Source of the DNA: Didymella arachidicola
Lineage: Eukaryota; Ascomycota; Dothideomycetes; Pleosporales; Didymellaceae
Length of the DNA stretch: 64,000 nucleotides
NCBI GenBank assembly: GCA_016630955.3
Contig: CM049985.1
Location: forward strand, 1,612,001 to 1,676,000
Direction of reading: 5' to 3'
Below the pieces are notes generated by a model. That model saw only the letters and a list, made by a program, of their open reading frames with translations. It searched no databases and had not been told where the DNA came from. Of the stretch, positions 56,590-64,000 are shown piece by piece (the stretch's first letter is position 1; each line of letters starts with the position of its first letter). Both the position numbers and the translations under genes were made by a program.

Positions 56590-58627
56590 CGTCGATGACG
56601 AAAATGGTTGTACACCTGTAGGTGTTTGGGTATGTGTACGTTAGCGGTGTGGGCGGCATTCTTAGACTATCCTAAAGGGGAGCTTGGCCCGACGGTAATG
56701 AAATGGTTCAACGAAAGCTGCAGATACTAACGAGCTACCCCTCGGGTGGACGTATGGCATGATCTCATCTACACTTGTCGAAGCCGAGTAGTTGCAAGAT
56801 CACAGGAAGCGCTCGTGATGTCGCTGTGTTCTAGCACAATCTCTGATGCGACATGTGTCTTTCTCAAACACTACCAAGCATGAGGCCTGGCAAAAAGCCA
56901 CAATAGCCAATATGTGTCTGCTGTCGGGGAACGTAGTATAGCTCGCGACGTGTCAAAAGCTAAGTGGCCGCGTGAGCATCTGTCCATATCAGAAGAAGTG
57001 TTTACGATAGTCAAGCGCGAGAGGAAATTGCTTGCCGTGAGTACACATACCCTTCAATGACAGCACACGGTGACTTGTTACTTCTGCCCGTCGTCGTGGT
57101 CGCAAAATGCAATGATTGAGGTATGGGTTTCTTCCGTCAAAGTCACTGAACGAGCTCTGATGTCCAACTTCTCACAAGAATCCAAAAGTATGCAAGGCCT
57201 GAGAGCGGCCAACAGAAAGTCTCAACATGGTCAAAACAGCTTCTGCTTCGAAAAGGGTCAATGTCATAATCTCTATGTGCAGAAAGCGTTGAAAGTAGTT
57301 GTTACGCAGGTGTTTGCCCGCAGGACCTCAATTGTACTGTTACTCCTATTATGCTAGACATGAGTAGCTACTTAGAGTGGCTGCTTTGATGGAAATCTCA
57401 AGGACTCTTGGAGAAGGGATGATTCAGCACATTTTTGCAGCGATGACAGGATAGAGGTAAAGGGTCACGACAACGACTACCTCTACGGACGTCCCTCCCT
57501 GCGCCATGTTTCTACTGCTGCCTTCGCCGATTGAGAGACGCAGGAATTGGGAGGTGAGACAGGTAGACATTGGATGAGGTAGCTTGAAGCTTCCTGAAAG
57601 TCTGCACAAGCATACGGATTTCGATGGGATTGCATGCATGGTAGTACCTTTTTACTGTACATGGCTGCCTCGCCCTTGAACATGCTTGTTAGACCATGAG
57701 AGACGTTAGCATACACCGCTCGAATATCTTTTTTTCTTTTTGCCCACCGCCCTCTCTGGCGACCATCAAGATGTCTCAGACACCGCGTCTGATCGCCGCT
57801 TGACACCTGTCACCCGCCGAGACAAAAGCCACCCTACGATCCTACGGCGCAGCGTGTGGAGTACACATGCGACCAGCACTGTGCGGCTGAAACTCTTGTG
57901 ACTAAGTATCTGTGTGCCTCACAATTAGTGGATGAAAGATTGCCGGATGGCCTGTCGCCCTTGCTTGACACATCGCACACGCGCAACACACCACAAGTGA
58001 CAAACCCGGACAAGCTCCATATGACAAGCGTTAAGGGACGGTTTTGTAACGAGACCATCTCACAACTAACATCCACGTACCACATATCGAATGTCGCAAA
58101 GTCGCTCCGTAGCTTCCACCCACCGGCTCGCGTGATCTTCCGTCGCTTTTCTCGTTGTGTTGACATGCCAACAAACACCCCACTTCCTAAAACACACTCT
58201 GTCTCACCTCTGCAGCTCGCAGAGCTCTCGCACAGCCATCTCGCAAGACCTTTGTCTCCACGTTTGCGCGTCTAAGCCTTGATGGATGACGATAAACGAC
58301 AGATGAAACGTGTTACAAATTCGCTGGCGGTGGAGTGAGATTAATGGCGCATTCCACGGAAGACGGTGCGGGACGCAGAATACCCTATAGACACGTGAGT
58401 GCGGTGCGGATGGGTCATATTTTGGACGTGGGCGGGTATGAAGATGCGTGGGTGTGTTGAAGGAAGACACTTGTGGAATGTGGATCGCGAGCATCAAGAA
58501 GTCTCTGTAGAGCAAGCCGTGCCTTGCTGTTTGGTGTAATGTCTACTCGCGAAGGCTAAGATATGTGTAGCCTTACCTGCCAACAGTGCTGACTAAACAT
58601 CGCGGTCGGTATGTCGCTTTTGATCGG
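56590..58627. other. 2-kb interval between convergent genes
   Basis: This is unusually wide for two converging 3' ends in this genome. Open frames up to about 140 codons occur on both strands near 57834-58275 but overlap each other and have no recognisable motif. An unannotated non-coding RNA or a remnant of transposed DNA is possible; I find no repeat structure. Confidence 0.45.
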
Positions 58628-60715
58628 TCACGACAGAGCCGGTAGGTCAGTCAAGCTCGAAATCACGGGGTATGTCTCCTTTGACTCCTCTGACAGCAGC
58701 GCATTGCCAGGCCGATCAACAATGACAGCATAAACACCGGCTGCAGTCGCGGCTTCGGCTTCTGCATTCACATTAGCAAATCTATATTTGAGTTTGATGT
58801 CGTGATGAAGTGCGGGGTTGGGTAATCAAATGTTGCTGACAGACAAGGGCGAGGCTTAGCCGGTGTTTCACATCAGGGCTGTGTTGGAGAAGGGATGCTG
58901 GTGGAGATGAGGACGCGTGGGGTATAGGGCTGTGAGGATCGACCGGATGGTAGCGGTCTTGGGTAGATTGGAGCCTTCAAATTGACGACCTTTCGGGATG
59001 TGAACGTACCTTTTACGTTGTCGGTCATGAAAGTGACTTTCTTTACATCCACACCCATTTCGCGGCAGATCTTCTCGTATGAGGCTGCTTCCAACTTTGG
59101 ACCAGCATTTACGGTGTCATAGTGTGCTAAGAATAGTGGCTTTATGTCTTTGGTCGTTGCGCCATCCTTGACGTACGAGAAGAACTGGAGCTGAGCCTGT
59201 ACGCTACCAGACGAGAATATCGCGAGCGTACGCCCTGAGGCCTTCCATGATGTGAGCGCGGGCACGACGTCGGTGAAGAGCGGAGTCTTCAAGTCTCCCT
59301 CCATGAATCCGGTCTTCCAAAGGTGTCCTGCGCAGCGTTAGTTTGCTTGGTGGTTTACAAGGTTCGCTGAGTCTCTTTGTGATCTCATAGTGGAGAATGA
59401 TCAGACGATTCGACGCAAGATGTGTCAACGTGGACCTAGGCGCAGCCATACACAGCCGGATTCTCCTGGCGATTGCCGGGACGATGCAGACCGTCAGGTC
59501 ACGAAGATTGGCGAGCACCCTCATGGTTCGCTGTCATTGCTGTTTACCACGGCGATGATGTAGTCGGTGGTAATACCGGACCGAATCACCTGTCCACCAC
59601 CTGGACAAAAAGTATCGGACACCTTTGGCTGTTGACCTCGTCAAAAGTGTCCTACTTTTTTTTGTCTAGGTGGTGTGTCCTCGATTTGGACCACCGCGTC
59701 CGGACAGCGCGATATTGCGCTCGCTGATCTTTGAGAGCGCCCGGCTGTGTACTACGTCGACCAACGCGGAAATATCGAAGGGTTGCACGAGACTCAACGT
59801 TGTTCGTGACCCACCTTGAAGCTGCTTCAGGTACACGGCCTTCACATCTCGTCGCGTCAAATCCTCCACATGAGCAAGGAGAGAATCGGCGTCCTGCTTA
59901 GTCTCCGCTGGAAACCCTGCAATGAGCTCCTGGAAGTCCGAATCAGGCCATGAGTCGCGAGCTAGTCTCCTGAGGCGATCAAGGGCATACGGATACTGCG
60001 GCTATTGTGAGCTGCGAGTCGCAGAAAGGGGAACTGAACCCTAGCAACATGTGTCGCGTGACAAGTGCCGGAAATGCTCAAGATCGCTCAGGGTAGCAGG
60101 TTGAGAATAGGAAAACTGCAGCCAGGCTCCGCGAATGGTAATTGGAGTGGCTTGGGCAATTACCGACGGTTGCCAGTGGACTGGAAGCGCGGGCCGCCAT
60201 GATCTCGACTGGTCTCGCTGTTGATGATCTTGACGAGGCGTTCCAATTGCGGGGTTGGCGTGTCCTCGAGTCGACGAGAAAGAGCGTGGAGTCTGACAGC
60301 AGAACAAAGAGAAGCTTACCATGACATCCTTAACGAACGAGATACTCGATATGGTCCCCTCTATGGTAAGAAAAAATGGTATGGTTAGCATAGTTCTGTG
60401 CAACGTAGCGCCCGCTAGATCATGGGCGGAACTCGTAGATGACTGGGCGAACCGTGGCGCGAGCGCGAGTCTGGGGTAACAGCCGGGCCACGGGAGCGAA
60501 ACAGCGTGAGCGCAACAGTTTGGTCGCCTGCAATGACCCGAAAGTTCGCTGGCCAGACCGACGCAGCTAGCCTTCGTGCACAATGGAGGCTGGGAAGGCT
60601 GGTTGCAGTGGTTTTCGCTCCAGCATGGACTCGAGGGCTGCCATTACTCACCAATGTCAAGCAGCACGACCTCGGATGCCGTCCAGCGTGCAGTATCGAG
60701 GGACGCGGCAGGCAT
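58628..60715 (-). CDS. utr4: Enolase-phosphatase E1 (methionine salvage)
   Basis: Utr4 is a bifunctional HAD-family enzyme that enolises and dephosphorylates the methylthio-pentulose intermediate in methionine salvage. The model is complement(join(58628..58761, 59010..59327, 59815..59995, 60320..60360, 60652..60715)), 245 aa. Exons rejoin as VVLLDI-EGTISSISFVKDVM-YPYALDRL, then YLKQLQG-HLWKTGFMEGDL, then MTDNVK-EAEAATAAGVYAVIVDRPGNA. HAD motif I is LLDIEGT (Asp/Glu), motif II SSGS, the Lys is in GPKLEAASY and motif IV is in FMTDNVK. The four introns (291, 324, 487 and 248 nt) are five- to tenfold longer than others here. The third contains an inverted-repeat insertion. All splice sites are GT-AG. 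Confidence 0.88.
59576..59703. repeat. Imperfect palindromic (MITE-like) sequence inside utr4 intron 3
   Basis: Inner arms at 59595-59622 and 59647-59675 pair with a few mismatches (CACCACCTrGACAAAAA and GGACAC shared, with a small length difference in the A/T run) around a loop of 24 nt. Short outer CCGGAC/GTCCGG words at 59576 and 59698 extend the symmetry, giving about 128 bp. There is no coding capacity. No clear target-site duplication is visible, so element status is inferred. Confidence 0.55.
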
Positions 60716-62799
60716 ACTGTTGGATGTGTTGTTGAGTGTAGAGCGGTGAAAGGCGGTGAGTCGACGATGCTGTGAGAGGATGCAGGCTCGTTGACGTTGT
60801 GTGTCTGGCAAGAGCGCTGATAGGATACCTGTCTGAGACACGATATGTCAAAACAGAGCGGTGTACGCGACGAGATTGGTGGTGTATAGCAATTCAATAG
60901 ATATAGGACGAATGGGGTGTAGTTCCTAATACACGCGTTGTTGATATGTAGGAAAATTTTCACAAATGGGAGTCAGATGCGCCGCTACAGACGTGACGTG
61001 AACCGCTGTGAGAACAGATAGCTTGCAGCCTAACTTCCTTGCTGCGATCACACGGTGACTTGAATTTGGCGCTGGCGGGCGCTCACCGACTGAATGATTG
61101 CACGATGGCGAGGCTGGCATCATGTGTGGTCACAACGAAGTGAGGTGTCTTCCTAATGCCCCTGGCACTCCAGACAGTACTGCCCAGTTTCTGCGCATCA
61201 ACGGATAGTAGCCGTAGACACATGGGTGAATACCCACATCCCGTGGGAGCAGGACCCGCTTCGAAACAAATGCACGTGTTTTCACAGATGCAGGAGCTGG
61301 AAATAAGAGGAATTCTGTGTTGTCTGTGGGGGATGCTGCTGGCGGTCCACACCGCCGTAAGTGCCTTCAGGAACAGGTCCAGGCAGGTGGGCCACGGCCT
61401 TTTGGGTGCATTAGCGGCGCTGCAGGCTGTCTGGAACGCCAACGAGGTGGCATATCGTGTGTTGCGGGTGCTGTCTACTGCAGTCTACTGCAAGCCAACG
61501 AGCAGAGTGCAGCGCAAGTTCACGTCCCGGAGCTGGGCAGACGATGAGAGCCACGGGACTGGTCAACAAGTCCGGCGTCGGACAACAAACAGCAGAATAC
61601 GGCAGGTGAGGTGTGAAGGCGTGCGAAGTGTGGCGCGAGGCTTCATACAGCGAATTCCGTTCCAATTCGTTGAGAATCACAGGTTCAGCCACTGTAAGGG
61701 CGACACGATAGTGAGGACGCGCGCCTGGCGAGATCCAGTCGCAGCATGAGCTTCCCCAGACAGACGCCCGTAGCCGCTCTCCCGCCGGCAGGCCACGATG
61801 GTACTCGAGGGAACACACAAGCGTACCAAAGCAACCCCTAAAGCGCTAACACTGCAGCGGTGATTGAACCACATGTCATGCTCAGCTGGGGCGTGGGTAT
61901 CGAGATTCGAGGAGTTCCCCTGAGTCGTGCGTGCAGCATGTAGAGGACGGCTGGATGCAGCGAGTCTTGATAGCAATGAACCATTGAGCAGCCTCGCTGG
62001 GGTGGCAAGCATCGCGATAACGGATTCGTTGATAACGGCTTCCAGAGTTGGAGAGCAGCAGACGCTCGTGGTATCTTGGGGGCCGATCAGGCCCGCGTGA
62101 GTCCAATAAAAGGACAGCTGGCATGTCGTGCGAGCAGCGTCCAGGTGAGGTCGTCAGCCGGCGCCTGCGCTCGCAATTCGCCAGCAGGCACCAGGCTGCG
62201 CCCGGGACCGAGGCGGCTAGACTCGTCGAGCGTGCTGGCACACGCATAACAGCACCCAGAAGAGGCCGTGTGAAGCAGGGAGGCTGTTTCAGCAGCGGCG
62301 GTCTTCATCGGCAGCGTCATAACGCTCGCAGCCTCGTCATGAGGGAGCGGGGCGTGCTCGAAACAAGGGCAATTGACTGATTGATCACTGCACGCCATCT
62401 CCGAGGCAGCCGGTGGGCCCTGGGGCCCTGGGGCTGTCTGCTGTCACTGTGCTGTTGACCCAGACTCCCAGCGTGTGACGAAGCTCGTTGCTGGGCTCGC
62501 ACGGGGAATCAGCTCGAAGGCCCTCGAAGGCCGCCGCTCTGCAGCCAGCCAGCCAGTGAGGGCGTGGGCAGCACGCCGCCAGAAAGTTGGCAGTGGCCCG
62601 GCAATCCTGTCCTGAGCCCTGATGGCGAGAGATGGCGAATGAGCCAGTGTCGATCCGGCCTGGCGCCGCTCTGCCAATGCGCATCGAAGTGGAGCACTGC
62701 ATCACGCAGCACCTCGCCGCTAGGCCGCCTGCGTCTAGCGCCGCGCTAGTCCGGGCCTGGCTGAGAGGCCATGCCGTTGTTGGTGACACCGCCATCCTG
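60716..62799. other. 2.1-kb interval without recognised genes
   Basis: This stretch begins with the utr4 promoter and leader. A 197-codon plus-strand frame at 61156-61749 and a 245-codon minus-strand frame at 62385-63122 are open, but neither has a domain, plausible composition or splice context. I treat this as non-coding until transcript evidence says otherwise. Confidence 0.45.
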
Positions 62800-64000
62800 C
62801 GGTCGTGGGCCGCCCATATATCGGCGGATACCCTGCCTCGAATCAGCTCCCCTTTACCCATCACCACCATGTTACCCGTCCCTATGTCGTCCTGAGAGAC
62901 TACCACACACGCCTCTATCGTCGTTGCTCGCACGCTACAGCTCTGCCACCTCCCCAATCGCACCTTCCACCCTCCTCGCCGCTGCTGCCTGCCCCGGACG
63001 CCGCATTCCTCTCGTTCCTTCCGCAACCGCTGCTCAGCTGCCCAGCTGCACGACCACAACCACGCACGCCGGGCACCCCTGCCCTGCTCCAGGCAGCCCA
63101 TCTCTCCACCACTGCGCCGCACACGCCAATCTAGCCGACCATCTACCTGCCGCCGTCGGTCCTTGATTTGATGTGACGGAGAGAGCTTACTGTCTGGCGA
63201 TCCCTCGATACGTACCCGACAGCCTCGCCTGCGACTCCGTCGTCACCGCAACCTCACATCCTCTCAACGCCGCGCCGCAACCCCGCTTCGTGAAGCAGAC
63301 GTTCGACACCCGTCAAGACCGAACACCGTCCTCACCAGAAGCCGCCAGCCCAGCACCTCACTCCTTCCGAGGCCGCTGCTGCTAGCTCCAGAGTCCGTGC
63401 ACCTGACTCACCTCTGCCAATCGCGTCATTAGACAGTCACACCTACTGTCTGCCTTCGACCGTCCTCCACGTATAACGACTCTCCTCCTCTTTACGCAGC
63501 GACCTCGTCTTCCTTCCGTTCTCGCTCCCGGACCCTCTTCGTCCGCTCAGCTCTATTCCGCCCGCCAGCCTGTTGAACCAGGCCATCCATACCACAGTTA
63601 ATACCGCCAGATGTGCACCACAATCTCTTAGCACTTTCCTTGTTTGTTACCACCGTCGACGGACTCTTTGTGCATACCATCGACAACGCGCGTTGTTCTC
63701 ATTTCCTTGGAGCGAATACTGCAGCATACACATTACGACATCTTCGGCGGACCTTATCCTGTACTGGACCGTGCGACCCGCAACACATCTTATTGCTATC
63801 TCTTACGAAGCTTCGGTCACATAAAAGTTCGATAGAGCATCGTCTTTGGGTTAACGGCTGTTGATCCGTTGATCCCCCAAAACTTCCTTTGTTTGGTTGT
63901 TTCATCTGTTCACGTGGCGGCTTTCACCGTCACCCTCACCTGTTGCGGCCAGCTTCGAGTAGACTCTCCCCGGGTTTCTCCTGCTTCGCTCCCTGTGACT
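62800..64000 (+). promoter_or_regulatory. Pyrimidine-rich stretch, possible long leader of a gene beyond the right edge
   Basis: From about 62830 to the window end the plus strand is strongly C/T-rich with few purine runs and several short ORFs. This composition is typical of fungal promoters and long 5' leaders of regulatory genes. No protein domain is recognised in any frame. A plus-strand gene starting after 64000 is the likeliest explanation, but this is inference. Confidence 0.4.

Noticed and set aside
61156..61749. 197-codon plus-strand open frame
   Set aside because: Arg/Gln/Ser-biased composition, no domain or membrane pattern, and competing open frames on the other strand. It is probably chance in GC-rich DNA.
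62385..63122. 245-codon minus-strand open frame
   Set aside because: Low-complexity Arg/Gly/Cys-rich product antisense to a pyrimidine-rich leader-like tract; no recognisable motif.

Overview
The window is nuclear DNA of a filamentous ascomycete (Pezizomycotina). A Dothideomycete is plausible but unproven. The evidence is short introns (about 45-60 nt) with GT donors, CTAAC/CTGAC branch sites and YAG acceptors; a 375-residue fungal actin in six coding exons; a secreted AA9 polysaccharide monooxygenase; Fot1/pogo-type transposon DNA; and compact gene spacing. I recognise 20 protein genes, one decayed gene and one transposase. I found no rRNA, tRNA or CRISPR array.

Layout. 1-20 kb: Sec16 (minus, C-terminus beyond the left edge), Neo1-type P4 flippase (+), MDR oxidoreductase (+), MFS transporter (-), actin (-), Hsp70 exchange factor Fes1 (+), proteasome chaperone PAC3-like (-), DEAH helicase Dhr1/Ecm16 (+). 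23-33 kb: a frameshifted 3'-5' exonuclease-family relic, an AA9 LPMO, a 1483-residue WD40 protein with a SUMO-binding-type N-terminus, and an intact pogo/Fot1 transposon apparently nested in a short inverted-repeat element. 33-48 kb: an amino-acid/GABA-type permease, a chromodomain plus CCCH-repeat protein, Rab11/Ypt3, an unrecognised 223-residue protein, an Rcf2/HIG1 protein and a PUF RNA-binding protein. 48-64 kb: a secreted alpha/beta hydrolase, a triose-phosphate/Sly41-type transporter, the Sey1 GTPase, the enolase-phosphatase Utr4, then about 3.3 kb without a recognised gene, ending in a pyrimidine-rich stretch that may be the leader of a gene beyond the right edge.

Functional themes. 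Many genes are housekeeping. Sec16, Sly41-like, Sey1, Rab11 and Neo1 all act on ER, Golgi or endosomal membranes. Fes1 and PAC3 act in protein quality control, Dhr1 in ribosome assembly, Rcf2 in respiratory supercomplexes and Utr4 in methionine salvage. They are dispersed single genes rather than a pathway cluster.

The most unusual locus is the minus-strand gene at 35867-39650. Its chromodomain can be read through only if a very small exon, best placed as the two nucleotides 39404-39403, is spliced between two well-formed introns. The protein then carries seven CCCH-like fingers, most followed by an NTGW motif, and a C-terminal region that may relate to the Chp1/TASOR type of heterochromatin protein. 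Gene models here are my own splice-site reconstructions, and exon coordinates are given in each entry.
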